NCBI GenBank assembly: GCA_027946365.1
Contig: JAPEUQ010000013.1
Span: 620,001-684,000 of the forward strand
DNA length: 64,000 nucleotides
DNA from: Kalmusia sp. IMI 367209
Lineage: Eukaryota > Ascomycota > Dothideomycetes > Pleosporales > Didymosphaeriaceae
Direction of reading: 5' to 3'
Every line of letters begins with the position of its first letter. Within the stretch, counting starts at the first letter, position 1. Below the pieces are notes generated by a model that did no database searches, was not told where the DNA came from, and saw only the letters and a list, made by a program, of their open reading frames with translations. Both the position numbers and the translations under genes were made by a program. This document shows, one piece after another, positions 1-11,898 of this stretch.

Positions 1-69
1 GACACTACGTGTTGGTGCTAGCAAAACCTGTGGAATTCAATCATCCACATACCACCGCTGCGCGGGACT

Positions 70-2593
70 TCAACGTCGCTTTTGCCGCGGAGGAGGCTGC
101 AATGGGTGTAAGGGAAGATTCTCGTCGATGACTTGCTCCGCTTCTTCCGTCATATCGACCTCGTAAGATTGGGGTATCGGCTCGTAAGACCACTTCGGGT
201 TCGGACACCAGGGGTTTGCCCTCGTCGCAAAATCCGCGTCTTTCTCGCAGCTATGATGCAAATCGTGAAGAGTTCTCCAGATATACTCGCATGACTTGCG
301 CTGGTGTGAATCCACCAAGAGCATGTTGTTTTGAACCATGTCTAAAACTTTGTGGAAGTATTCGGTACAGTTTGGGAGCTGATGCAAATGGCTTATGAAC
401 TGGTTCGACATTGTTAAAAACTTCAACTCATGTTGCGAAGCTCTTGTGATATTACTTACATGCGTGACTGACTTCTTTATCATAACCTCGGGTTGGTTCG
501 TGTCTGGATTTCGGATGACTTGGAAAAACGTGTCGGTGCCGAGGTTGTGCAAAAAGGGATCAGGAGCCCTTCGTTTCTCCGAGAAGATCTCCAAAAGCTT
601 CGCTCCGCCCAGAGCCCACGTAATAAATTCCAGGTAAACACATCCCAGACACCAGATGTCGTAAGACTGGTTGATCATTGCAGGTTGCTGCAAATCGCAT
701 TCGGGAGGCCGATAGGTCAGGGTGTTGGCGACGTCTCGTTGTTTGGTTCTGCTGAGAAGAGAGTTCAGCTCGGCTTGCCCGAAGTCGGCGATCTTGAGGG
801 TTCCCCCCAATGCACTAGAGTTATCACCATTTTCCGCATACCATAGAATGTTCCCTGGGTTTATATCTCCGTGACGACCGTATCTCTCCTCTTGGATTAC
901 CTCACTGCTCAGCGTGCGATGCGGTAAATCCGGCCGAGTGATGGGACTATCAAGTCGCACTTGCACACCGTTTGACTGCATAGAGTCCGACCGTACCCGA
1001 TAAAACTTGGGTGCCGGTGTCACAATCTTGACGTGCTTACCTTTAGTGACTTTCTGCACAACATCTTCGTCCTCCCGAGATCGTGACCGGGTCCTGAACG
1101 TAAGGTGTCTATGCAGTCGCAGCAGACCCTCAGCGAGGCCTGCGCACTGCTTCGCTACCCACGATATATCCTTTGGGGTTAGACGATGAGACCATTGCAT
1201 GGATTTCCAATATTGAAACAGGTCGCCTTCCGCGCGGTAGAAGATGAAGTGGAACTTGTTAGACTGCTCATACGTTGCCAGAAGCTCAACAATATGTTCG
1301 TGGCTGCGCTCACCGCTGAACTTTTTGAGAATGTCGACTTCCTTCTCAAACATTCTTCTGTCGCTCTCGTAGGGCTGCTTGATAGCAAATCCACGATCAC
1401 AGAGCTTCTTATCGGTGAAGTTGTGATGATCCTTGTGAATGCGGACAGTAAATACCTTGGCGAAACCGCCGTGGTATTCTGCTTCCTCTTCTTCGCCCAC
1501 GTCTGGAGCAACAAAAGGGAGGACATGCTGCTTTTGTAGAAGGTAATGGTGAACACCGCCTCGTTTCCCTTGAGAAAAGAAGGGCGCAAGGAGAGCCCAT
1601 TGGTATTTTTCGAAGTTGAGAAGCTTGAACGGGGACCACTTCGGATGCTTGAAGCACTTGAGCGGTTCTTTGGTAGGGTTTCCCTCGGTATCTTTACGGC
1701 GAAGATCAACCGCCCAACGGCTTTTCCCGACGTTTACCAAGGGCAGATCCAGATCACTGACATCTTCAGCGAGAAACAGGGGTATCGACTCGGATATTTC
1801 CAGTAGGACTAACAAAGCAAAGATTTTTCTAAAAGATTTAAACTTTGGTTTCCCTCGATGTTGGACAGGGACCCGGGTGCAAACGGTATCCGCAATATCT
1901 CTTATTTTCTCTGGGGTGACACTGCCTGTACTCAACAATTTCTTCGAGAGCTCTCGCTTGACATTATCATGATTGATGACGCGGTATAACTGGCGCTTGG
2001 GTAGAAAGCCAAGATCATGGTCCGGTGTGTTTTCTCCATTCCGTGTCTCCATCGCGTCGAATATACTTGTCATCAGTTCATGGTCGGTAGCATAAGATGG
2101 AAAAAAATCCGGTGAGTCGCCATCATCAGAATTGACGGGACAGGCATCAGTCCCTGGCACGACTACTTGCTCTTGATGCTGCTGGTCTCCAGCATCTGAT
2201 ATGATGCTTAGACCAGTCGGAAGGACTTGATCCCATTGTTCTGGAACACCTAGTTGAGAAGTGTAAGGTCGTTTTGAGTCATATTGGAAATCGCGTTCTG
2301 ACTCAATTGATCCATCAGGTGTATCCTACCCGGGCACGTTAGCTTACCAAGCCATTGTAGCGTTGACTTATATACGTTAGACTCACAATTGACATTTCAT
2401 CGTCGTTTCCATCATCACGGTAGGGTTCATTGGCGGCCGCCGTAAGATCTCCAAGCAAAGTAGTGTCCAATCGGGCATGGGTGAGTACGTTTTGCCTCCG
2501 CAGCTGTGGCGCGGTTGGCTGACCCAAAGGATTTTCTTCGTGTCCTCCTGTGGCGTCGGACTCCGAGTCAAATGAGACAGTGTCTTTGGCCAT
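70..2593 (-). CDS. Fungal accessory protein kinase, non-RD type
   Basis: This is a two-exon gene: 2593-2387, a 61-nt intron at 2326-2386 (GTGAGT donor, GCTAAC branch, TAG acceptor), then 2325-70, giving about 820 aa. The N-terminal half carries the FRKIFALLV and CF..W segments seen in a fungal-specific kinase family whose role is unknown. The C-terminal kinase domain shows a VAIK-type lysine in FAIKQP (about residue 385), catalytic loop HGDINPGN (about 554) and DFG (about 583), followed by YRPPE. Arg of HRD is Gly, so this is a non-RD kinase, and about 75 basic residues are inserted just before the catalytic loop. The start at 2593 gives a leader rich in Asp/Glu; an in-frame ATG at 2614 is an alternative. 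It ends in a stop 69 bases from the window edge. All key catalytic residues are present, so activity is plausible. The family call is firm; the substrate is unknown. Confidence 0.85.
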
Positions 2594-3317
2594 GGCAGTC
2601 TGCTCGCGTTGCATGTTTGTAGGCGCTAAACGAATATGAGCGCCAGACGTGCCTAGGCGCTGGGTTGCCGCTTTCAATATGCGGGAAGCCGGTGCCTTGT
2701 GGTGGACGTCCAACAATCACGCGCCTCAGATGAGGACAGGGCGGTTGCAGTACGATGGAGGCAAAGGCGGAGCTTCTGACCGGAGTCATCAAGGGAAGGG
2801 GATGACTCGACTGTGGAGAGCTGTTGCAATGAGACAGGTGAGCCGGCGCAGAAGTGTAGGTTATTAATGAGGCACTGGAGCGATACGCGAAACACCTGAG
2901 GCGGTTATCCAATCCAGTAGGCTGAGCTAGGCTGAGGCGCCGCGCTGAAATTTGAAGGCTGAAGGGTGTGCATGACCGAATTCGAACGCCTCTTTGCCTC
3001 ATGTGAGCGCCTTCTTTCTAGAGGGTATATGTTCGTTTCGGTTGCCTTCTTTCAGGCACCCGTTAATGATTTTGCGAAGGCTGTCAGAAGGTTAAATCCT
3101 AACTGGAGGTGGAGATCGCCCAGGTGTGGCTCAGCTCCGAAACTCGCCCCAGCCGACCTCAGGTCGCCCCCAGCCTCCCCCTCTTATACACCACCGGCGT
3201 CGAACTTTTCTCCTGCGGCGAAAATCATCACAGGAGCAAACCGTAATTTGGACCTTCAGGAATCCTACATCGAAAACAGAGGAACGGTTCAGCATCCCTG
3301 TCACAATAGTCTCACTA
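2594..3317. promoter_or_regulatory. Divergent intergenic region
   Basis: This is the shared upstream region of the minus-strand kinase and the plus-strand 82-aa gene. ORFs on both strands here are short, lack recognisable sequence and overlap one another. The stretch around 3120-3230 is C-rich, which is usual for a fungal 5' leader. No specific operator was recognised. Confidence 0.4.
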
Positions 3318-3614
3318 ATGGACTCGGCTTCTCGCTCTGTGTCTCCCGATCTTATTCTGGAAGAAAGTTACGACTACTTGCAGCACACCACTCCTTCTCA
3401 GGCTATTCCAGGGCGGAATATAGACTCCAAGAAGTTGGCTGCCATTCTAAGGATCAAATTCGGGGCAGGAGCATACGACATACATATCATGCAAGACTCC
3501 TACTGCATCGTCGCACCGCGTAAGCTTTCGGTTGTAAGTACTCGTTGACATGATGGCGAACCATGCACTGACGATGACTAGGACGAGATCGCCAAGTGTC
3601 GCCGGCAAAGATGA
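3318..3614 (+). CDS. Small conserved hypothetical protein, 82 aa
   Basis: The gene has two exons, 3318-3533 and 3582-3614, split by a 48-nt intron (GTAAGT donor, CTGACGATGAC branch region, TAG). The ATG at 3318 starts MDSASRSVSP. The product is 82 aa, with a short Ser-rich start, a compact basic middle (KKLAAILRIKFGAGAYDIHI) and the tail DEIAKCRRQR created by splicing. No signal peptide or membrane segment is visible. The sequence feels like a widespread ascomycete small protein with an unassigned role; that is recollection rather than a search result. The open frame continues 5' of this ATG to 3126, but that extension is Pro/Arg-rich and looks like untranslated leader. Confidence 0.65.
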
Positions 3615-5992
3615 GGATCAGATCAGCCAATTTGCCTTGTAAATTGAATCTTCAATAACGAATTTCCTATGTATTCTTATGACGGAGTTCACGGCGTTTT
3701 TAGATCGGGTCGAGATGAGAGCAGTTGTTGATTTTGCTGAAAATGCTCTTATGGTCCTTACTTCGCGGTACCCATTGGACGCCTTAGTGGCGGATAAGGG
3801 AGAAGGGCATGAGGGCAGTGTAAAGATATTTGCGCACCGAATTGATGGCGTGCCACGCTGTGGCACAGTATGTAGCTCTGTTGCGTTGTTAACAAGATTA
3901 AGGGTTCTGAGGCCTCATTCCAGGTGCTAAATGCTGCGAGTGAGGGAGAGAAACGAGTGCTTTTGCAGCTGCCATGCCCATGGGTAACCTGTGATATAAT
4001 ACCCAAGTGATCAGAGATGAGTAACAGTGTAGAATCCGAATGCTTCGCTCACTCGCCGTGGACGAAGTTGCTGACCGGATTCTTGGCTGGCGACAAGCCT
4101 TTTAGTGCTGCAATCAACATGAGCCAACGATGTTACCCGTTGAGGAAAGTGCAGTGAGCAAACGGCACGAAGCACGCGAGTGTTTCGCCATCGCCCGTTC
4201 CGAGCCACAATCTGATCCACAATCCGTCGGGACATGTCATCTCTCTCAAACGTCTGAAGCTAGAAGACGGGAGCAAAATGAGGGCTCCACAGAAGATGAT
4301 CTGTCGTTCCGAAACTTCGGAGATCTACATGATCACCCCATGCTCCACAAAACCCACATCTTCTTAAGACGCAAGCGCCCCTACACAATGTCGACGACGC
4401 ATAAGTACCGCAGTCCTGCGTATCTTCGTATTAGCGGCTTCGGAACTAAGTCGGCCGGATACGACAAGCTGGTTTCGTACCGAAGATGACCGTAACGTTT
4501 GTCGGTAGTAGATGAAGTCCCGACCGATCCGGTAACTCCGCGCACAGTGAGCGAGTAAACAAACTTACTCGGACGGTCGGATGCTAAGACGCGCAGTCAT
4601 CACAGAGTCACCGCTCTGAAAAGAACGGTGTCAGATGCAGTGAATGACTGTATACGCCAAAACCATTTGTAAGGGCTCTTAAGGATACAATGGCGTTGTA
4701 GATCAAGCGTCGGACCGTATCGTGCATGTGTGGGATACTCCATTCGAATTACTATTGCAAGGTAAGGAATCTGGAGAGGGAAGATAGAACAAAAGCGACA
4801 ACGAATTGGATTTGATGGTTCGCACTCCGAGTATACAAACGGTCTATACGGTCTTTGTGCCGCGTTATGGCCGTAGTGGTGTGGGCTGCTGCCAACAGTT
4901 CCTCTAAGCACTCATCCGTAAGCGGGCCATGCAGCGCTACGTAATCCCAACGGCTCCAGACTACATGCGATGAGTAAGTATGGAAATGGCGCTCAAACGG
5001 CCGCCCTCTGCTGCAGTGTCAACAACGGTTGGCAATTGCGTCCGCTTGAGCATGCCCGTTGTATTCCCACAGCACCTCTTTCGTCGTCTGGTGTGGTGAG
5101 AGAAATAGAAACTCTTGCATGGTGGTACAGTATCATGTACCTAGTGTTGCTGTATATGTGTACTTGTGCATGCGTCCGAGGTTTGACTTGCCGCTATGCA
5201 GCCGCTCAGCCTCCACCGCAACGCAATAGTTATTGCCGGAAAATCAAGTTATCAGGGTCTCTTTTTCGCGCAAGGTCACGTTCGGCGCACGTTGACTGCG
5301 ACGGCTAAGGGAGCCAGGATGAGCCGGGCGTGGTGCATGCGTACATCAAGACCCTGGTTCGCTGGTGAGCAAAAGTATAACTGCAAGGGAAACGCTCGGG
5401 CCAAGACAGGGGCCGTGAATGCTCCCCTCCACCCCCCCCCTTCCCATCCGGCTGGGCCGCTGGCATTTCCGGTCTACCGTCTGGACGAAATGAGCTCGGC
5501 CGCAGGCCGGCCATGGCAGCGTCTGAAGAGTTCTTATAGAGAGCGAGACTTCTCCTGCGACAGCTTCTGTTAAAATCAGTACCTCTCAGAGACTCCAAAC
5601 AACAACCCTCGGCCCCCCTCTTGCAAGAAACTTGATCCCAGATACGCGCCCCGAACCACTTCCTACGCAGCCCATTGGGTGCCCACTACCTGGCCTGCGC
5701 ACACGACGTCGACACGCCGACTGCACTTGCTGCCGCCGACCCAGTTTAGGCTTAAGCAGATTCTACGTAACTGGGCCAGACACCACCAAAAGCCAAGCGA
5801 CAACCCTGCATCGTTAGTTTCCCAGAACGACATCATCGGGCATCACACGTCCCTAGCGGCATATATTACAACGCGCCTGCCCTCGGCGCCTGAAACTACG
5901 TTAGCACACAGAAAACAGCAGTACCACCAAACAAACGCGCCTACACTTCTCCAAAAACACCCATTCAACATCCCAAAAACCCCCACCAAACC
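3615..5992. other. Gene-free stretch, 2.4 kb
   Basis: No reading frame here resembles a protein family, and the short ORFs on both strands contradict each other. A poly-C tract lies near 5430-5450. A TATA-like ATATATTA at 5861-5868 sits about 125 bp before the ATG at 5993 and may serve that gene. The remainder is unassigned; part may be promoter or untranslated RNA. Confidence 0.5.
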
Positions 5993-6208
5993 ATGTTCTC
6001 CTGCGTCAACTACGAGCGTGGCTGCCGCGGCCGCTGCAACGACCAAGGCGGCCGCTGCGACTCCTGCGTCACCCTCAACCTGCAGAGCCTCCGCACCAAC
6101 AGCGCCTCGTCGATATCGTCCGTCGGCGGACGCCCGCAGGCTGCGTATTCCGCCTTGACTTCGTCCTTCGCCTCGCTCGCCCAAGCCAATGCCAACCGAG
6201 GCCGGTAG
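5993..6208 (+). CDS. Small Cys-rich N-terminus protein, 71 aa
   Basis: This is a single-exon ORF of 71 codons. The first 25 residues carry six cysteines in the pattern of CVNYERGCRGRCNDQGG followed by C-x2-C, compatible with a small zinc-binding or disulfide knot. The rest is Ser/Ala-rich and low in complexity. There is no signal peptide, so an intracellular zinc-binding micro-domain is more likely than a secreted effector. The upstream leader is C/A-rich, ends with ACCAAACC before the ATG, and has a TATA-like element about 125 bp upstream. I recall similar short proteins in other ascomycetes but cannot name a family. The start is the only ATG in frame near the Cys motif. Confidence 0.6.
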   Translation: MFSCVNYERGCRGRCNDQGGRCDSCVTLNLQSLRTNSASSISSVGGRPQAAYSALTSSFASLAQANANRGR

Positions 6209-8575
6209 CGCCAGCAATAGCACAATGCTTCCAAAAACCTACTTCATCAGAAGAGAGCTATATGCTGCTACGACTCGCGACGATATGACGATTGAAACTT
6301 TTAGCGACCATTTTTCTCCCATCAGAAGCCTGACGACTTGAGAGTCGGATTTGGGGGGTTCACTTTTTTCAGAGGACCCAGCACAGCATTTTACGTGGAT
6401 TTAGCGACCTTATTTCAACCTTTTTCGTCTGTACCATATACCACGGCGAGTCTTCTAGGAATTTTTTTCAGTGCCGGCGTATTTTTTTTGGGTGGTTTTT
6501 ATCACAGCGTGGGAGGAGGATAGGCGCATTTGGGCGGAGCGAGGCTTTGCGGATTCGCAAGCCTTCGAAAGCATCAATCACATCTACTTTACTTTCCTGG
6601 AGGATAATGATCCACGCGCCGCTCTGCGGGACCAGAAAGGCCCAGGTTTTTACACATTTTCAGATACATTTACTTAGAGTCACACCCAACAATGGAACCT
6701 CATTCGTTCGCAAAAATCTTCTTTCGTTTTCCCAACGTTGCTGGTGTTGTCAAGTCGGGCATCTTTTCTTGGGCGGGCTCGCTCCACATTACCCATAGTA
6801 GATGGGCGCCGAGGCCCGCGTGCGTCGTGTCGCGAAGGGGTCACACTGGACGTTTGCTTGAAACGCAAGCGCACGCGAGATCGCCAGCGTATTCTCAGAT
6901 CTGCGTGTCTGATCCCGCCATGGCTTTTCTCCCTGCACGGATGCCTATTCCTTCTGTTGCATTCAGTCCCCTTCATTCTCAGCCCATTTCGACTCAACCT
7001 GCCCCACCTCGTCGTCGCCCGCTTCACACCACGATCTTCGCCGCCTCTTCCAGACCGCGAAAATCCCTTCCCCAAAAGCCCAGCAGGCCTCCCGGCGTCC
7101 AAAGTCCAGATCAATCGTAAATTGCAGTGGGGATCGGGCCTTGCGGGCAGCCAACGTCGCCCGCTGCACGGTGACGACGGTGGCGCTTGGACCTGCCATG
7201 CCAAGCGCGAGCGTGAGAGAGTAAGGTGGGGCAAGGCCTCCGGTCTGGAATCTGTGGGCGCTGGGCGAGAGGAGCGTAGGTGGGGATGCGCTCGGATCTT
7301 GTGCCGAATTGCTTCAAGAATTCAATGTGTCGCGATGGTGCGGTGTGCAGAGGAAGTGCCGGCGAAAAAGGGGTGGCCTTGGAAGAGGGGCTTGGCGCTC
7401 GCGAGGTACCATGCCGTGCATGCTTCAGCAGCACAACACTGCACGGATTTGCTCCGAATTGGTAAGTGGCATAGTTGGGGTTTTCGAAGTGAAAGCGTTA
7501 TGCGGATTGCCCTTACGCACCTCGTCAGACGTACTTCCGCATACCTGTCAGAAGGCCGTGTATTGGAAATTGCCTTGGGTGGGGGAGGATTGCAACAGAG
7601 TCCCCACCAAGGCTTCGGCCTGCAATATGTTTCTAAAAATTCACTCACAACAAGCTACGGTGGCGAAGATACAGCACGCAAAAGGACCAAAACGTGTTTC
7701 AAGAGCGTCGTATAGAAGATCTGACATGCAGAAACAAGAAGATTTGCCCCTTCTATAAGGGCATCGCCCTCTGATTCGGTATGTGGGCGCATGTTGCTGC
7801 TAACATTCTGTAGATAGCCGACGTCTGGTTGCGGCTACTGCAATGGCGATCTGAGAGGCAATGCTACGTCCGTCTACATCTCTATACTTGAATATGCTCC
7901 GATATAATTCACCATGCAAAGTGGCTATGCACAGACATGCAAAAGGGTTTCCGCATTCCCGCTTCAAACCCTGTGACCGAGGGCTCGTCGTCCCGTTTGC
8001 ACTAAATCTGCAGGTTTTATGCAGGTTGGCGCCTGTTTTCAGGGTCAACATTGACCCCACCAGATGTTGTCAGGCTGCCCACGTCACTGTGCATCACATG
8101 TGACATGCACGGTCATGCAGGGAAGTATTGAATTGAAGCAATTCGGGAACTGCCGGATGGTATCGTGAAGTCTGGCCTCGAATGCCGAGCGAATCTCAAC
8201 GATGGTTGCGAAACGCGAATAAGACTTTGGTGAGACGGCCTGCAAGAACAGCAGAACGTCACAACTGAAGCGGGTCGTAGTTGAAGTCGTCGTGCACGTG
8301 ATGTGGCTGATCTTTTACCACATACTGCTCATGCGCTGGGCATAGAGCCTTAATCGTCTCAATTGACCTTAGGTAAGTATTAGGTGCTGATACGGTAATA
8401 CTCTTTTGGAAGTCTTGTCGTATCGTGACTTCGAGATCGCGAAATCACAGCAACGGAAGCTTCTCCCGATGTCCACACCCCTTCGACGCTAACATGCCAT
8501 CATTTGCTCGTAGGTAAGGTATGAGGTCGAAAATGAGCGGGCATATCATTTGAGCCGACTATTGACTACACTGCT
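6209..8575. other. Gene-free stretch, 2.4 kb
   Basis: Between 6680 and 7760 several fairly long open frames overlap on both strands. The longest plus frame (6738-7715) begins at a TTG, has no recognisable domain, and is contradicted by frames on the other strand. T-runs at 6460-6490 suggest 3' UTR of the small Cys-rich gene. I see no supportable gene. Confidence 0.5.
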
Positions 8576-9862
8576 TCACCCTCGGAGCCAAGTGGACAAG
8601 TAGTAGGTTGCGAACGTCAGACCTAGTACAACTGCTATAGCAGCATTGCCCTTCTTCGTTAGTGCGAGATACGATAGTATACCTACGACCACTTCGTATC
8701 GTCTCGCAACAACTCTGCGGACCTTCCATCCAGGATTGATTGGAAAAGGCGGATTGGCACGAATGTCTTGAACGTCAACAGGCGGAACCCTGTCACCAAT
8801 GCGTACCGACAGCGCAACTGGACGGTGATCGGAGGTAGGCTGAATTGGCAAAGCGGTATACACTTGGGGGTCGACCCTAGAGGCAGAGGCTAGGCTGGGT
8901 AAATATAAGATGCGGTCGCACCAGGACGGATAGCGATGAATTGCCCATTGCCAATGAGGTTTGGCTTCTGATGAAGAAGAGGTGTGTCCTTCTGGATTTT
9001 TACGCAATGAATACTTGTATGTTGGAGGAAACTCGATCGGAAGTTCCTCAAGACCATGCAAGGTGTGATTTGCTTTCTTCTCTCGGTTTAGTTGATCCTT
9101 CTTCAAGAGGTCCGAAAAGTGCTCTGGTGGCGCATCAGATGCTGCTGGCTGTGGATACGCCTTGTGGGCATCGGGGCCAGGGGGAGTGTCGTATGTTCTG
9201 TAGTTGAGATCGCCGGCGAAAAACAAATGGCTACCCAGGTGAAACAAGCCGACCTTGTCTGCTGGAGCCTCCGCGGATGACCACAGGGGAGCTTCGTCGC
9301 TGAAGCTGTATGCAGAGTCGCTGCCACTGTCAAAAACCATGTTGCGCACGAGGTCCTCCCAGTTCTGATTCCTCTCCAGAAAGGCCCGCTCATGAGGCGC
9401 GAGATGAGCTGCAGCGAAGCTTATGTTTAAGAGTTCCTCGGAGTCTGAACGCGACACGCCTATGCGCATTGCAACGGCGCCCTTATTTCCCATGTTCCAT
9501 ACTCCAAGCCCAGCCCCCGCCGCCTGAACATACTGTATCCTCTCCATGAATTGAGGCTTCGCGAAGATCATGAGTGCCGTCAAGCCCAAACTACGGGTGG
9601 CCACATGTTCGAGGCGTTCGCTGCCATGGCTGTAAAGGTCTACGGCGAGGTGAACGGTGGTGGAAATGCGATCGAAGTATGGCTTCAGGTAGGAGCCGCC
9701 GAGGAAGCTGTATGCGATGGGCGCGACTTCCTGTAACGAGATGGCGAGGACATCGGGCACGGCAGCCGCTTTCGGGAGGGCATCGAATAGTGAAGGCGCA
9801 AGGGTTTCGGGGTTTACAAGGTGCCGCGCACAATTGAACGTTAATAGATAGGCGTCTATCAT
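8576..9862 (-). CDS. INP54: Tail-anchored inositol polyphosphate 5-phosphatase
   Basis: This single-exon 428-aa protein has the full IPPc (endonuclease/exonuclease/phosphatase fold) motif set: QEV at 44-46, GNKGAV at 125-130, AHLAPHE at 152-158, GDLNYR at 217-222, FPPTYKY near 278, PSWCDRIL near 313 and SDHRPV near 344. The enzyme should remove the 5-phosphate from PtdIns(4,5)P2. The last 30 residues form one hydrophobic segment ending WLRG. That matches yeast Inp54p, which is a tail-anchored ER 5-phosphatase of similar size, and the absence of a Sac1 domain separates it from synaptojanin-type INP51/52/53. The ATG at 9862 is the first to give the conserved YLLTFN start. A longer leader from an upstream ATG cannot be excluded. 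The membrane anchor is inferred from hydrophobicity only. Confidence 0.88.
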   Translation of the reverse strand: MIDAYLLTFNCARHLVNPETLAPSLFDALPKAAAVPDVLAISLQEVAPIAYSFLGGSYLKPYFDRISTTVHLAVDLYSHGSERLEHVATRSLGLTALMIFAKPQFMERIQYVQAAGAGLGVWNMGNKGAVAMRIGVSRSDSEELLNISFAAAHLAPHERAFLERNQNWEDLVRNMVFDSGSDSAYSFSDEAPLWSSAEAPADKVGLFHLGSHLFFAGDLNYRTYDTPPGPDAHKAYPQPAASDAPPEHFSDLLKKDQLNREKKANHTLHGLEELPIEFPPTYKYSLRKNPEGHTSSSSEAKPHWQWAIHRYPSWCDRILYLPSLASASRVDPQVYTALPIQPTSDHRPVALSVRIGDRVPPVDVQDIRANPPFPINPGWKVRRVVARRYEVVVGILSYLALTKKGNAAIAVVLGLTFATYYLSTWLRG

Positions 9863-10641
9863 GGTCGACGTCTGTCGCGCCTGAGTCAGCGGCCTGGGAA
9901 TTGTTGAGAACGATCGTCGGGTCCATTGCCGCCACCGGGAGGGTTGGCAACACGAGACACGTACAAGTGATGATGATTTACCTCTTTTTGCTAGTCGCCT
10001 GAGAGAAGCAGCTGCTCAAGGGAGGAAAGGAGCGACGCGGGCACAGCGAACAAAGGGGAACAAAGGGCGTCGTGGGCCGTGTCGAATTGCGGGGCACGCG
10101 CTTCCAATGCCTTCTTTCGCGACAGAGCGCGGCCTGCTGCAAACCGCTTGAATACTGCAAGCTTGATTGTTGATATGTGCAGCAAAGGGAACTCAACGGC
10201 ACGCAGGAGAGGCCAACTTGAGATGGTGCAGAGAACGAGAGCGGTGCATTGTTTGGGGGAAAGGGAAGCTCCGTCTTCAAGACCGGGTCAAAGCTCCCAC
10301 GGGGAAGCTGCAAGCTTCATGATACGTCATTGCGCTCGCCATCCACTTGGGAAGCGTGCCGAAACTCTTGGAGGAATAATTCTGGGGCATCGTGAGGTCC
10401 ACGTCTCAGCCTCAGCTCAGCTCTCGCCTTCGCTTTCCTCTCTCAATTGAGCTTCTGCGTGCTGCTGCCATCCTCCATCACATACCAAACGAAGAATTGT
10501 GCATCGTGTCCCACGCGCCTAACTCCGAGCGGCAAGCTTATGCATTGTTGAGCTCACGATAGCTCGGATCCTTTGCTTTTTCTTGGAGCCCCTCGTTTCC
10601 TCGGAAAATTTCATCCTCGCTCCTCCCACACATCCGTCGCC
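9863..10641. promoter_or_regulatory. Divergent intergenic region (INP54 / SDR)
   Basis: This is the shared upstream DNA of the 5-phosphatase (minus) and the SDR (plus). CT-rich stretches near 10410-10445 and 10590-10640 precede the SDR start. The overlapping ORFs have no family resemblance. Confidence 0.4.
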
Positions 10642-11898
10642 ATGTTCAAATCCCAGCTTCTTCGCCAGATTGGGCGCTCTGCACGCGTACAAGCTCCCCG
10701 GGCTGCCACTAGAGCTCCACAAGCCGCTGCTGTCTCGGCGAGACCTTTCTCGTCTGCACCCATTCGCTTTAATAAAGACCCTACCAAAGACGACGTTGAT
10801 GATGCTACAACTTCCAGCGAGCCCGGCGCGAGCGGCGACCATGAGGGTCAGTATGCGCGAACACAAGACGACATCCGTGTCGAGTATCCTGAGGAGAAGG
10901 ACCTCCCTCGCTCGCTCCCAGTCCAGGGCCGAGGAGGCTATCATTTTAAGCGGACCTTAGCCTCCTTTTCTTTGGACGGGCGTGTGGGCGTTGTCACAGG
11001 TGGTGCGAGAGGCTTGGGACTTGTCATGGCCCAAGCCTTAGTGGCTAGCGGAGCCGACGTTGCCCTCGTGGACATGAACAGAGACGAGGCCAAAAACTCG
11101 GCCCAACAACTTATTGATACATTCAAGGAGGAGAATCCGGGTGTCGATAAGTATGGCAATTGCATCTCTACTTGTTCCTTAGCTCATGACAGTCAGGCTC
11201 CCCAAGGTTACGGCACACTTCTGCGATGTTTCGAGCCCAACATCTGTCAACCAGTCACTTGCGGACATTATCAAGGCCCACGGAAAGGTAGACCATCTCG
11301 TCACGTCCGCTGGATTTACGGAGAACTACAATGCCATTGACTATCCCCACGACCGTATGCAAAAGCTATGGGGAGTCAACGTTGACGGCACCTACCTCTA
11401 TGCTGTGGCGGTCGCAAAACACTTGATGGAAAGGCAGGCCCAGGGAAGCATTGTCATGATTGGCAGCATGTCTGGCTCAATTGTCAACGTACCGCAGCCA
11501 CAGGCTCCATACAACGCCGCGAAGGCTGCTGTGCGGCATCTGGCATCGAGTTTGGCGGTCGAGTGGGCTCACGCAGGCATCCGTGTGAACTGTATTTCGC
11601 CTGGATACATGCTGACAGCTCTGTGAGTATCTACAACGCAGTAATAAGAGTGGCACTAAAACTTTGACAGAACGAAGAAGATTCTCGATGATAACCCAGA
11701 GCTTCAGAAGCAGTGGACGTCTCTGATCCCCGTCGGAAAGATGGGACGACCTGAAGACTTGATGGGCGCTGTCACTTTCCTTTGCAGTGATGCAAGTCTC
11801 TACGTAACGGTATGTAACCCAAGCCTAGCTATTGCTTGTCATTAACCATTTTCTAGGGCGCTGACCTGAGGGTGGATGGAGCGTACACTTGCACGTAA
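10642..11898 (+). CDS. Short-chain dehydrogenase/reductase with mitochondrial-type leader
   Basis: Four exons are seen: 10642-11150, 11197-11622, 11671-11809 and 11857-11898, with introns of 46-48 nt and a total of 371 aa. The first ~43 residues are Arg/Ala/Ser-rich without acidic residues and contain RPFSSAP, typical of a mitochondrial presequence. The classical SDR fold follows: TGGARGLG (about 119-125) for NAD(P) binding, D-x-N in the second strand, catalytic Ser in MIGSMSGS, and YNAAK (about 274-278). TSAG replaces the usual NNAG. The end DGAYTCT matches polyol/xylulose-type SDRs (sorbitol or arabinitol dehydrogenase group), so an NAD(P)-linked alcohol/ketose conversion is likely, but the substrate is inference. 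Intron 1 uses GTATGG; frame forces the acceptor TCAG at 11196 rather than the nearer ACAG. Confidence 0.85.

Noticed and set aside
6738..7715. 325-codon open frame on the plus strand
   Set aside because: It starts at TTG, overlaps long frames on both strands, and shows no domain or plausible composition.
10079..10450. 123-codon plus frame between INP54 and the SDR
   Set aside because: It is contradicted by minus-strand frames and has no recognised sequence; it is most likely promoter DNA.
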